Shown in pieces: positions 33,145 through 41,294 of a stretch of DNA of 44,061 bases. Source of the DNA: JBBQWS01 sp038210415. Lineage in GTDB: Bacteria; Actinomycetota; Actinomycetes; Prado026. Positions within the stretch are counted from its first letter, which is position 1. The number at the start of each line of letters is the position of its first letter. The translations under genes and the position numbers were made by a program. The notes under the pieces are model-generated. The model did not search any database. It had not been told where the DNA came from and worked only from the letters and a program-made list of their open reading frames with translations. The DNA is taken from positions 1 through 44,061 of the forward strand of contig JBBQWS010000024.1 of assembly GCA_038210415.1 (NCBI GenBank), read 5' to 3'.

Positions 33145-33152
33145 ATGGGCGT

Positions 33153-33168
33153 CTTCATCGTTCCTTCA
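33153..33168 (+). promoter_or_regulatory. CopR-like box for the SHOCT-copRS operon
   Basis: CTTCA at 33153-33157 and 33164-33168 with an 11-bp period, 86 bp before ATG 33239. A third CTTCA lies at 33187-33191. It would autoregulate the two-component operon. Confidence 0.7.
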
Positions 33169-33238
33169 TGCTGCGCACCGGCTTTCCTTCAGGCGCGGCC
33201 CCGACACTGGTGACACACCACGAGCTGGGGAGACGGCC

Positions 33239-33529
33239 ATGATGGGTTGGTACAACGACAGCTGGGGCGGCGGCAACTGGCTCGCCATGGGCCTGATGAT
33301 GTTCTTCTGGGTCGCGCTGATCGCTTTCGCGGTCTGGGCCGGGATCCACTTCCTGCGCTCGGACTCGGCTTCGAAGGCCGGCCCCCAGACCACGTTGACG
33401 CCTCGGGCAACTCTCGACCAGCGGTTGGCCGCAGGGGAGATCGACGCGGAGCAGTACGCGCAGGTGCGCCGGCTCCTCGACGGCCAGTCGGTGGGCTCGA
33501 CGCCGACTGACACACCGGCCCACCCCTGA
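33239..33529 (+). CDS. SHOCT-domain small membrane protein
   Basis: A 96-aa protein: a Trp/Gly-rich N-terminus (MMGWYNDSWGGGNW), one membrane helix (about 15-38), and a SHOCT motif at the C-terminus, LDQRLAAGEIDAEQYAQVRRLL, that is LxxRxAxGEIdxeEyxxrr. GGGGAG lies six bases before the ATG. It precedes the copper-type two-component genes by 46 bp. SHOCT proteins in this position are frequent in actinobacterial copper operons; the role is unknown, perhaps in oligomerisation or sensing. Confidence 0.88.
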   Translation: MMGWYNDSWGGGNWLAMGLMMFFWVALIAFAVWAGIHFLRSDSASKAGPQTTLTPRATLDQRLAAGEIDAEQYAQVRRLLDGQSVGSTPTDTPAHP

Positions 33530-33575
33530 GCGCGGATAGCCTTCCGGGGACGCAACCGCCGCCCGGAGGAGCACG

Positions 33576-34265
33576 ATGGTCGAGAAGCTGACGGTGCTCG
33601 TCGTCGACGACGAGATCGCCCTGGCCGGTGTCGTAGCCGGCTATCTCGAACGCGAGGGATTCCAGGTCGTCCAGGCCCACGACGGACCGACCGCGGTCGA
33701 GCTCGCCGAATCCTTGCGGCCCGACCTGATCGTCCTCGACGTGATGCTGCCCGGCTTCGACGGCGTCGAAGTGTGCCGCCGCATCCGGCACTTCACCGAC
33801 GCCTACGTGATCATGCTGACCGCCCGCGACGAGGAAGTGGACAAGATAGTCGGCCTGTCCGTCGGCGCGGACGACTACCTGGTCAAGCCGTTCTCCCCCC
33901 GCGAGCTCATCGCCCGGGTCCAGGCCATGCTGCGTCGACCCCGGTCCGCACCGGTGAGCCCCGCGGTCACGACCATCGGCGACCTGGTCCTCGACGAGGA
34001 GGCCCGCACCGTGACCGTCGCCGGGGCACCCGTCGAGCTGACCCGGACCGAGTTCGACCTGCTTGCGACCATGGCCGCGCGCCCCCGGCTCGCGTTCTCC
34101 CGCCGGCAGCTCATCGACGAGGTGTGGGACTCCGACTGGTACGGCGACGAGCATCTCGTCGACGTCCACATCGGGCACCTGCGCCGCAAGCTCGGCGACG
34201 ACGTGACCGAACCTCGGTATGTGCGCACCGTCCGCGGCGTCGGCTACGGCCTGGGAGCGGGATGA
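33576..34265 (+). CDS. copR: Copper-responsive response regulator (CopR-like)
   Basis: A 229-aa OmpR/PhoB-family regulator: Asp55 in LIVLDVMLPG, MLTARDEEVDK, LVKPFSP; winged helix at about 130-228 ending TVRGVGYGLG. GGAGG stands six bases before ATG 33576, and the stop overlaps the kinase start. Its identity as the copper regulator rests on location between the multicopper oxidase and the copper export genes, and on four CTTCA direct-repeat boxes in front of exactly those operons. The gene symbol is by analogy with CopR of Corynebacterium, not proven. Confidence 0.85.
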   Translation: MVEKLTVLVVDDEIALAGVVAGYLEREGFQVVQAHDGPTAVELAESLRPDLIVLDVMLPGFDGVEVCRRIRHFTDAYVIMLTARDEEVDKIVGLSVGADDYLVKPFSPRELIARVQAMLRRPRSAPVSPAVTTIGDLVLDEEARTVTVAGAPVELTRTEFDLLATMAARPRLAFSRRQLIDEVWDSDWYGDEHLVDVHIGHLRRKLGDDVTEPRYVRTVRGVGYGLGAG

Positions 34266-35371
34266 AGCGTCGCCCGCGCCTGGTGGTCCGGCTCCTGACC
34301 GCGCAGGCACTGGTCGTGGCGGTCGGCGGGCTCACCCTCCTCCTGACTGCGACCCTGGTGGCCCCTGGGCTGTTCCACGAGCACCTGGCCCGCACCGGTG
34401 TCGATTCACCGGACGTCACGCACCACGCCGAGGAGGCGTTCACCTCGGCATTCGGCATCTCGATCACCGTGGCGATGGCCGCATCACTGCTCGCCGCCGC
34501 GCTGGTGTCGTGGTTCCTCGTACGACGGGTCGCCCGCCCCGTCGAGGAACTCGCCGAGGCGGCCGAGACCGTCGCATCCGGCACCTACACGATCGACGTG
34601 CCAGCCGAGCCGTTCTCCAGCGAGCTCGAAGCACTGTCCACGTCGTTCTCCCACATGGCCGACCGGCTTGCCCACACGGACGCGAGCCGCACCCGACTGC
34701 TCGCCGACCTCGCCCACGAGCTGCGGACACCGCTGGCCACCCTCGAGGCCTACATCGACGGGCTCGAGGACGGCGTCGTGCAGGCATCCCCGGACTCCTA
34801 CGAGACGATGCGCGGCCAGGTCGCCCGACTGCGCCGGCTGGCCACCGACCTACGCGAGTCCGCGGCCGCCGACGAGCACGCCCTCCATCTCGCACCCCTC
34901 GACCTCGACGCGACCGACGTGGCTGCCGCCGCAGTCGCCGCCGCGACACCGCGCTACCTGCTGAAACCCGTCGCCCTCGATCTCGTGCAGGCCGAGACCG
35001 GCTTGACCGTGCACGCGGACCCCGAACGGCTCGGCCAGGTCCTGGCGATCCTGCTCGACAACGCGCTGCGCCACACACCGCGCGAGGGCCATGTGCGCGT
35101 CGCAACCGCCCGGCGCGGATCGTCGATCGCCATGACGGTGGGCGACGACGGCGAAGGCATCCCGACCGATCAGCTCGGCGACGTGTTCAGCCGCTTCCAC
35201 CGCGTCGACCCGGCTCGTACCGCATCTGACGGGTCCGGCAGCGGTCTCGGTCTCACCATCGCCCGCGCGATCATCACCGACCACGGCGGAACGCTCACCG
35301 CGGACAGCCACGGACCTGGCACCGGAGCCACCTTCACAGTGACCCTGCCAGCTGCACCCTCAACGCGGTAG
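34262..35371 (+). CDS. copS: Copper-sensing histidine kinase (CopS-like)
   Basis: A 369-aa kinase with two helices (about 12-35 and 70-92) around a short extracytoplasmic loop of some 35 residues that contains HEHL, and HH in DVTHHAEE, plausible copper ligands. HAMP follows, then H-box LAHELRTPLATLE (His near 151), N-box LLDNALRHTP and G-boxes DDGEGIP and GSGLGLTIA. ATG 34262 overlaps the regulator stop. The short loop with histidines resembles other copper kinases in which metal binds directly between the helices. The gene ends about 95 bp before a further CTTCA box. Confidence 0.88.
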   Translation: MKRRPRLVVRLLTAQALVVAVGGLTLLLTATLVAPGLFHEHLARTGVDSPDVTHHAEEAFTSAFGISITVAMAASLLAAALVSWFLVRRVARPVEELAEAAETVASGTYTIDVPAEPFSSELEALSTSFSHMADRLAHTDASRTRLLADLAHELRTPLATLEAYIDGLEDGVVQASPDSYETMRGQVARLRRLATDLRESAAADEHALHLAPLDLDATDVAAAAVAAATPRYLLKPVALDLVQAETGLTVHADPERLGQVLAILLDNALRHTPREGHVRVATARRGSSIAMTVGDDGEGIPTDQLGDVFSRFHRVDPARTASDGSGSGLGLTIARAIITDHGGTLTADSHGPGTGATFTVTLPAAPSTR

Positions 35372-35466
35372 CACGCCAGGAGGGCATCGACCAGATGCCC
35401 TTCGATCCATACTCGTCCACCGCGGATATACCGTGCGGCACAGGTAACCTCGCAGGTCGGCGCTAC

Positions 35467-35482
35467 CTTCATCGGATCTTCA
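35467..35482 (+). promoter_or_regulatory. CopR-like box before the copper export operon
   Basis: CTTCA at 35467-35471 and 35478-35482, 11-bp period (CTTCATCGGATCTTCA), 100 bp before ATG 35567. The spacer CGGAT matches the CGGAA of the oxidase box. Confidence 0.7.
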
Positions 35483-35566
35483 GGAAATGTCCGGGAAACG
35501 GCCGGGGCGGCTGCCCCATGCTCGTGCCGTGACCACGACGACTGTGGACGACGGGGACCGGTCCCC

Positions 35567-35791
35567 ATGAACTGGTGCCTGAGCTGGTGGAGCCCCGACA
35601 GCGGGACACAGGGCGTCATCGCTGTCAGCTTCTGGGTCGGTGTCGCCGCGGCCGTGGTCTGGGCCTGGAAACGTCAGAAGCAACGCCACCGAGCCTCGAG
35701 CACGAGAAGCACGCAGGGTGTCCGGGCCGAGGCCCGGGGCACGACGGAGCAGGCACCCCGCGTGGGTGCCGGACGCGGGAGCGAACGATGA
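35567..35791 (+). CDS. Small single-helix membrane protein of copper operon
   Basis: A 74-aa protein with the Trp/Cys-rich start MNWCLSWWSP, one membrane helix (about 16-34, GVIAVSFWVGVAAAVVWAW) and a basic, polar tail. It has no recognised domain, but resembles the SHOCT protein in layout without the SHOCT motif. It is the first gene after the CopR-like box, and its TGA overlaps the ATG of the TauE/SafE-cupredoxin gene, so it is expressed with the export genes. The tail may simply serve for translational coupling. Confidence 0.65.
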   Translation: MNWCLSWWSPDSGTQGVIAVSFWVGVAAAVVWAWKRQKQRHRASSTRSTQGVRAEARGTTEQAPRVGAGRGSER

Positions 35792-36936
35792 ACTGGTGGG
35801 CCATCTTCGGCGCCGGACTGCTCGCAGGAGCCACGACGTGCGCCGTCGCCCAGGGAGGCCTGCTCGTCGGCCTGATCAACCGGCAGAAGAAGGCCGCCGC
35901 CGAGGCCGCGGGCGTGACTACGCTCGTCACTGTCGCGGCTGCCGCACAGTCGACCAACGGCTCCGGTAAGGCCGCAGCACGCGGGCCCGGAGCCTCGACG
36001 AAGGTCACCGCCAAGCCCGCTGCCCGGCCGACCGGCTCGTCGGCTACCGATGACCTTGTCCCAGTCGCCGGGTTCCTGGCCGGAAGGCTCGTCATCCTGA
36101 CCCTCGCCGGCCTGGTCCTCGGCGCGTTCGGCTCGTTCATCGCCCTCGATGCCCGCATCGGCGGCATCGCCCAGCTCGTCGCGGCCGCGATCATGATCGT
36201 CTTCGGCCTCGGCGCCGCCGGAGTGCCGGGGTTCAACGAGATCCAGTTCACCCCGCCGGAGTCGTGGACCCGCGTCGTGCGCAAGTCCACCCGGTCGCAG
36301 TCCGCTTTCGCCCCGTTCCTGCTCGGCGTGGCGGTGATCCTGATCCCGTGCGGCGTCACCATCTCGATGATGCTGCTCGCCGCGACCGCCGGTTCCGCGC
36401 TCGCCGGGGGAGCCGTGATGGCCGTGTTCGTCCTGGGCACCGCGCCGATGTTCGCCGCCTACGGGTTCCTCACCCAGCGCTACATCAACCCTGACAGCCG
36501 CCGCATGTCCATTGCACTCGGCACTGTCGTCGTCCTCATGGGACTGTTCACCCTCAATGCCAGTCTGACCGCGCTCGCCTCCCCGATCACCGCGCAGAGC
36601 ATCGCCGCGCAGTTGCGTGGCACGCCCGCCGTGACAGCACCCGTCGCTGCCGCGCCGGCCCCCGTCAACGGGGTCCAGGTCCTGAAGATCGACGCGACGT
36701 CCGGCGGGTACTCACCCTCGTCGATCGCTGCGAAGGCGGGCGTGCCGACGAAGGTCGTGTTCCACACCGACAACACCCGCTCGTGCATCGTCTACACGAC
36801 GTTCCCGACCATCGGGAAGCAGGTCGTGCTGCCGGACTCCGGGGACACCGAGGTCGACCTGGGCACGCTGGCCGCCGGCGAGATCCCGATCTCATGCTCG
36901 ATGGGCATGTACACCGGCACCATCGTGGTGTCCTGA
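35788..36936 (+). CDS. TauE/SafE-like membrane protein fused to a cupredoxin domain
   Basis: 382 aa. The first 270 residues form about six to seven membrane helices with the Cys motifs of TauE/SafE and CcdA-like proteins: GATTCAVAQGG near residue 18 and LIPCGVTISMM near 187. A Ser/Ala/Gly-rich loop (about 50-88) separates helix 1 from the rest. After an Ala/Pro linker, residues about 290-382 form a cupredoxin-like domain, with Cys in RSCIVYTTF and the metal motif ISCSMGMYTG at the end. This puts a thiol-type or copper channel and an external copper-binding domain in one chain. The gene overlaps its upstream neighbour and precedes an HMA chaperone by 1 bp. Likely role: passing copper across or at the membrane. 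Confidence 0.85.
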   Translation: MNWWAIFGAGLLAGATTCAVAQGGLLVGLINRQKKAAAEAAGVTTLVTVAAAAQSTNGSGKAAARGPGASTKVTAKPAARPTGSSATDDLVPVAGFLAGRLVILTLAGLVLGAFGSFIALDARIGGIAQLVAAAIMIVFGLGAAGVPGFNEIQFTPPESWTRVVRKSTRSQSAFAPFLLGVAVILIPCGVTISMMLLAATAGSALAGGAVMAVFVLGTAPMFAAYGFLTQRYINPDSRRMSIALGTVVVLMGLFTLNASLTALASPITAQSIAAQLRGTPAVTAPVAAAPAPVNGVQVLKIDATSGGYSPSSIAAKAGVPTKVVFHTDNTRSCIVYTTFPTIGKQVVLPDSGDTEVDLGTLAAGEIPISCSMGMYTGTIVVS

Positions 36937-36937
36937 G

Positions 36938-37186
36938 ATGAACGAGGCCGCCATGAGCACCCGTACCGTCACTCTCGAGATCACCGGGATGCACTGCGCG
37001 TCGTGCGGGATCCTCGTCGACGACTGCCTCGAGGACGTCGATGGCGTCGTGACCTCCCAGACCAGCATCAAGACCGGGCAGTGCGTCGCCGTCGTCACTG
37101 ACTCCGTCACCGACGACGACCTTCTCGCCGCGGTGGTCGAGGCCGGCTACACCGGCACGATCCTCGCCACGGCCGGCGCATCGTGA
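36938..37186 (+). CDS. copZ: HMA-domain copper chaperone (CopZ-like)
   Basis: An 82-aa protein with a single heavy-metal-associated domain: ITGMHCASCGILVDDCLEDVDGV near the start, where CxxC (CASC) binds Cu(I), and the closing VEAGYTG. It starts at ATG 36938 (a second ATG at 36953 gives 77 aa). It would carry copper in the cytoplasm to the P1B-ATPase encoded 216 bp downstream. The extra Cys in DDCLED and the one in GQCVAV are not usual for CopZ. The stop overlaps the GTG of the 53-aa gene. Confidence 0.88.
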   Translation: MNEAAMSTRTVTLEITGMHCASCGILVDDCLEDVDGVVTSQTSIKTGQCVAVVTDSVTDDDLLAAVVEAGYTGTILATAGAS

Positions 37187-37344
37187 TCCAGGCCTTCGTC
37201 GGCGTGGTCGTCGTCGGCTTCCTCGTGACGCTGATCTTCGGCCTGGTCACCGGGCGGATCGCGTGGCGCCAACAAGCCTGCTGCTGTCCTGCGGACCCGG
37301 CGAAGGACGCCCGCATGCGGGCAGCCGACGAACCGACCGGGTAG
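37183..37344 (+). CDS. 53-aa membrane peptide with CCCP motif
   Basis: The GTG at 37183 overlaps the chaperone stop as GTGA, and the frame runs to TAG at 37342. It encodes one membrane helix (about residues 4-24, FVGVVVVGFLVTLIFGLVTG), then a short cytoplasmic tail with RIAWRQQACCCPADP, three consecutive Cys, and an acidic end. Coupling within the operon and the Cys cluster suggest a copper-handling accessory, perhaps linking the chaperone to the membrane pump. It is too small to recognise by family. Confidence 0.65.
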   Translation: MIQAFVGVVVVGFLVTLIFGLVTGRIAWRQQACCCPADPAKDARMRAADEPTG

Positions 37345-37401
37345 CACCGACCGACGCTCGTTCCAGCACCTGAACGACCACCGCACGAGGAGACGAGAAC
37401 C

Positions 37402-39723
37402 GTGAGCATCGAGGCATCCGGCCACACTGTGGACCTGCAGGTCGGTGGGATGACGTGCGCGTCGTGCGCGGCGCGGATCGAGCGCAAGCTCAACAAGATG
37501 CCCGGCGTCGTAGCGGAGGTGAACTACGCCACCGAGATCGCCCGGGTCGTCCTCCCGGAAGGGACGTCGGTCGAGGACGCCGTCGCCACGGTGGAGGCCA
37601 CCGGCTACACCGCAACCCTGCCCGAACCGCCCGCGACTGAGGCAGTCGACGAGGACGGCGAGACGGTCGCGCCGGCCAACCCCGAGCTCGCGTCGCTGCG
37701 CCAGCGTCTGATCATCTCCACCGTCCTCACGATTCCTGTCGTGCTGATGGCGATGGTCCCGGCGTTCCAGTTCACCAACTGGCAGTGGGCATCACTGACC
37801 CTTGCCTCCCCGGTGATCGTCTGGGGTGCCTACCCGTTCCACAGGGCGGCCTGGACGAACCTCAAGCATGGCGCGGCCACGATGGACACTCTGATCAGCC
37901 TCGGTGTGGGTGCGGCGTACGTGTGGTCGCTGTACGCCCTGTTCTTCGCCGACGCCGGGATGCCCGGCGCGACGATGGGCTTCGAGCTGTTCCCGTCCGA
38001 GGCCGACGCCGGGGCGCACATCTACCTCGAGGTCGCCTCCGCCGTCACCGTGTTCATCCTCGCCGGGCGCTACCTCGAGGCCCGCGCCAAGACCCAGTCC
38101 GGTGCCGCGCTGCGCGCGCTGATGAACATGGGCGCGAAGGACGTCGCCGTCCTGCGCGACGGCGCGGAGATCAGGATCCCGATCGGTCAGCTTGCCGTCG
38201 GTGACTCGTTCGTCGTGCGCCCCGGGGAGAAGATCGCGACCGACGGTGTGATCGTCGACGGTGCCTCCGCGGTCGACACGTCGATGTTGACGGGCGAGTC
38301 CGTCCCGGTCGAGGTCGGACCCGGAGACGATGTCGTCGGCGCGACCGTCAACGTCGGCGGGCGCCTCGTGGTCCGTGCCACCCGGGTCGGGGGCGACACG
38401 CAGCTCGCGCAGATGGCGAAGCTCGTCTCCGACGCCCAGTCCGGCAAGGCACCCGTGCAACGCCTCGCCGACCGGGTCTCCGCGGTCTTCGTACCCGTCG
38501 TGGTCAGCCTGTCCCTGCTCACCCTGACCTACTGGCTGGTGACCGGCGCGGACCCGCAGTTCGCGTTCACCGCCGCGGTGTCCGTCCTGATCATCGCCTG
38601 CCCCTGCGCGCTCGGACTGGCCACACCGACCGCGCTGCTGGTCGGTACGGGTCGCGCGGCGCAGCTCGGCATCCTGATCAGGGGCCCGCAGATCCTGGAG
38701 TCCACCCGCCGGGTCGACACGATCGTGCTCGACAAGACCGGAACCGTCACCACGGGTCGGATGACTCTCGTCGATGCGCACCCGGCGGCGGGCGTGGAGG
38801 TCAGCGAGCTGCTCCGTAAGGTGGGCGCACTCGAGCATGCCTCCGAGCACCCCGTGGGTGCTGCCATCGCGGCCGGTGCCCGCGACCGGGTCGGTGACCT
38901 GCCCGACGTGGAGGACTTCAGCTCCACCCAGGGACGTGGCGTGCAGGGCGTCGTTGACGGCGCTGCGGTCGTCGCCGGGCGGGCCTCCTGGATTGCGGCC
39001 GACTGGGCCGTCACGCTGCCCGTCGACCTCGTGGCCGTGCTGGACACGGCGGAGTCGGCCGGTCAGACCGCCGTCGCGGTCGCGTGGGACGGCCGGGCCC
39101 GCGGCGTCGTCGTGGTCTCCGACACCGTCAAGCCGACCAGTGCCCAGGCCATCGCTGAGCTGCGCAGCCTCGGGCTCACCCCGATCCTGCTCACCGGGGA
39201 CAACGCTCGGGCGGCCGACGCGGTCGCGGCCACCGTCGGAATCGCTGACGTCGAGGCGGAGGTCCTGCCGTGGGACAAGGTCTCGGTCGTCAAGCGGCTC
39301 CAGGAACAGGGCCGAGTCGTGGCGATGGTCGGCGACGGCGTCAACGACGCCGCCGCGCTCGCGCAGGCCGACCTCGGCATCGCGATGGGCACCGGCACCG
39401 ACGTCGCCATCGAGGCCAGCGACCTGACCCTGGTCTCCGGGGACTTGCGCGCCGCCGGGGACGCCGTGTCCCTGTCGAGGCGCACGCTGCGCACCATCAA
39501 GGGGAACCTGTTCTGGGCGTTCGCCTACAACGTCGCCGCGATCCCGCTCGCGATGTCCGGCAAGCTCAACCCGATCGTCGCCGGGGCAGCCATGGCGTTC
39601 TCCTCCGTCTTCGTCGTCACCAACAGCCTCCGGCTACGCAGGTTCAAGGGCCGCGGCCAGGCGAGCGTGGACATGGCCACCCCCACCGTGCGCAGCCGCA
39701 ATTCAGCCCGAGTCCCCGGATAG
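37402..39723 (+). CDS. copA: Copper-exporting P1B-type ATPase
   Basis: A 773-aa pump that moves Cu(I) out of the cytoplasm. One N-terminal HMA domain (GMTCASC at residues 16-22) precedes eight helices. The transport site CPC is in IIACPCALG near 400, with YN in the seventh helix (AYNVAAIP) and MxxSS in the eighth (AMAFSSVF), the full P1B-1 set for Cu(I). Catalytic motifs: TGES near 298, DKTGT near 444, SEHPVG near 484 and GDGVND near 645. It starts at GTG 37402 behind GAGGAG. It is the last gene of the copper export operon. Confidence 0.95.
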   Translation: MSIEASGHTVDLQVGGMTCASCAARIERKLNKMPGVVAEVNYATEIARVVLPEGTSVEDAVATVEATGYTATLPEPPATEAVDEDGETVAPANPELASLRQRLIISTVLTIPVVLMAMVPAFQFTNWQWASLTLASPVIVWGAYPFHRAAWTNLKHGAATMDTLISLGVGAAYVWSLYALFFADAGMPGATMGFELFPSEADAGAHIYLEVASAVTVFILAGRYLEARAKTQSGAALRALMNMGAKDVAVLRDGAEIRIPIGQLAVGDSFVVRPGEKIATDGVIVDGASAVDTSMLTGESVPVEVGPGDDVVGATVNVGGRLVVRATRVGGDTQLAQMAKLVSDAQSGKAPVQRLADRVSAVFVPVVVSLSLLTLTYWLVTGADPQFAFTAAVSVLIIACPCALGLATPTALLVGTGRAAQLGILIRGPQILESTRRVDTIVLDKTGTVTTGRMTLVDAHPAAGVEVSELLRKVGALEHASEHPVGAAIAAGARDRVGDLPDVEDFSSTQGRGVQGVVDGAAVVAGRASWIAADWAVTLPVDLVAVLDTAESAGQTAVAVAWDGRARGVVVVSDTVKPTSAQAIAELRSLGLTPILLTGDNARAADAVAATVGIADVEAEVLPWDKVSVVKRLQEQGRVVAMVGDGVNDAAALAQADLGIAMGTGTDVAIEASDLTLVSGDLRAAGDAVSLSRRTLRTIKGNLFWAFAYNVAAIPLAMSGKLNPIVAGAAMAFSSVFVVTNSLRLRRFKGRGQASVDMATPTVRSRNSARVPG

Positions 39724-39875
39724 TCACCACGCTCGTCGGAGGCCCGGCGCGCGGCCAGCTCCCCACACCTCGGTCACGCATCAGTCGCTTGCCACCGACC
39801 AGTCAGACCGCCCTCGTGCACCGGCCAGCGCTACCGGACGAGCTCACCCACGCCCTTCGCTCAGCTGGAGAGACC

Positions 39876-39891
39876 CTTCACGGAACCTTCA
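39876..39891 (+). promoter_or_regulatory. CopR-like box before the BNR lipoprotein gene
   Basis: CTTCA at 39876-39880 and 39887-39891 with an 11-bp period (CTTCACGGAACCTTCA), 108 bp before ATG 39984. It is the fourth member of the set. Confidence 0.65.
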
Positions 39892-39983
39892 TCGAACAAC
39901 CGCCGGACCTGCACGATCGACCTCAATGCTGACCGTGCACCTGCAGCCGCGGCCGGAACCGACGACATCGAGGGAACGCTTGC

Positions 39984-40922
39984 ATGCCACCGAAGACCAG
40001 CCATACCAACACAAAACACGGACTCGGTAAGGCCCCCTTGCGGCCGCGCAGAACGAGGCGATCCGCGGCCCTCATGCTGGTCACCGCTCTGCTGGCTTCC
40101 GCAACCTTGGCGGCATGCTCGGCATCTGGTAGCGCCCCCCAGGCCGCAGCTTCCATCACCGTCCAGCCCGGCGTCACCGTGACCGCCCTGCCTCTGCCAG
40201 TCGGCGTCGAACACGTTCACACCCTGGTTCGTGACCCGCGGACCGGTGGGATTCTCGGTGCCACCCACGCAGGCCTGTACGAGATCACCGCAAGCGGTGC
40301 AGCGTCGCGCGTCGGTGCCGGCACCGACGATCTGATGAGCCTCACCATCGACGGCTCGGGGAACCTCTACGCGTCAGGGCACCCCGCCACCGGCAGCTCG
40401 GCCACCGACCCACTGGGTCTGATCCGTTCGGCTGACGGCGGCCGCAACTGGGTGTCGGTCTCACGCCAGGGCGAGAGCGACTTCCACGCGCTCACCGTCC
40501 ACGGCTCCACGATCGTCGGCCTCGCGGACACGACACTCGCCACCTCACGGGACACCGGTCGCACCTGGCAGGTGGGCGCACAAGCCGACGCGACCACTCT
40601 CACCCTGGACAGCAGCACGCTGTGGGTGACGGGCCCGGGCGGACTGCAGCGCAGCACCGACGACGGCGCGAGCCTGCGGCCCGTCCCCGACGCGCCGAAG
40701 CTGCGGCTGGGGTCGGCAGCGATCGACAACACGGTCTGGGGCGTCGGGAACGACGGAGCAGTGTGGCGCCGCGACGACCTCGGGCAGTGGACGCGTGTGG
40801 CGAGCGTGCCCTCCACCGACCAGGTCAACGCCATCCTTGCGGTCAGCCCGAACAGAGCTCTGTTGGCCACCGGGTCACACCTGGTGTGGATCGAGGCGTC
40901 CGGTTCCACATTGACCGCCTGA
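39984..40922 (+). CDS. BNR-repeat (sialidase-fold) lipoprotein of copper island
   Basis: The 312-aa precursor has a basic N-terminus of about 26 residues, a hydrophobic segment and lipobox LAAC (Cys near 45). The rest is a beta-propeller of the exo-alpha-sialidase/F510_1955 type, with Asp-box-like blades such as SADGGRNWVSVS, SRDTGRTWQVG and STDDGASLRPV, and an early VEHVHTLVRDPRTGG with two histidines. Proteins of this group are recurrent in actinobacterial copper clusters. Sugar hydrolysis is unlikely; copper binding or folding of partner proteins is more plausible (inference). It has its own CopR-like box. Confidence 0.85.
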   Translation: MPPKTSHTNTKHGLGKAPLRPRRTRRSAALMLVTALLASATLAACSASGSAPQAAASITVQPGVTVTALPLPVGVEHVHTLVRDPRTGGILGATHAGLYEITASGAASRVGAGTDDLMSLTIDGSGNLYASGHPATGSSATDPLGLIRSADGGRNWVSVSRQGESDFHALTVHGSTIVGLADTTLATSRDTGRTWQVGAQADATTLTLDSSTLWVTGPGGLQRSTDDGASLRPVPDAPKLRLGSAAIDNTVWGVGNDGAVWRRDDLGQWTRVASVPSTDQVNAILAVSPNRALLATGSHLVWIEASGSTLTA

Positions 40923-41282
40923 GCCAGTCACCCCGTCCCGGTGGCACAGGGCCAACGGCCAAGAGCACTGGGAGTTCCTTGGGAGCATGGTGATTGCGTG
41001 GGCATGTGCCGCAGGGCGAGGTCTATGGCCACTGGCGTGTTCGTGACCGCGTTCGGCCGATTCCCCGCCGGCAGATTGCTTCACCTTCCATGTCCGGCTC
41101 TTCCGCGATCGCCGCGGTCAACGCAGTGACGCTCACGCGACGTCGGCTGCCCTCACGCAGTCCCGAATCCAGGCTCCAGCATGGCGGCCGCACCCGTGCC
41201 GTCGAACGAGCCGATGCTCGGGTGACGAGCGGGTTCACGTAGCCGCTGAGGGCCAGAACTAAGCTGTATCGGCCGTGGCCGC
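40923..41282. other. 360-bp stretch without a recognisable gene
   Basis: No open frame has both a ribosome site and a recognisable product. It separates the copper island from the CmtR-CDF operon. A CGGCC/GGCCG inverted repeat at 41269-41280 and a repeated GTATCG (41267-41272 and 41285-41290) lie just before the regulator gene and may form its operator. Confidence 0.4.
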
Positions 41283-41288
41283 TAGTAT
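41283..41288 (+). promoter_or_regulatory. -10 element of a probably leaderless promoter
   Basis: TAGTAT ends six bases before the ATG at 41295, so transcription would start at or next to the A of the ATG. No ribosome site is present. The -35 region is weak. Confidence 0.5.
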
Positions 41289-41294
41289 CGTGCC

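Noticed and set aside
40923..41282. Remnant of an insertion sequence
   Set aside because: No transposase motif, terminal inverted repeats or target duplication could be seen.
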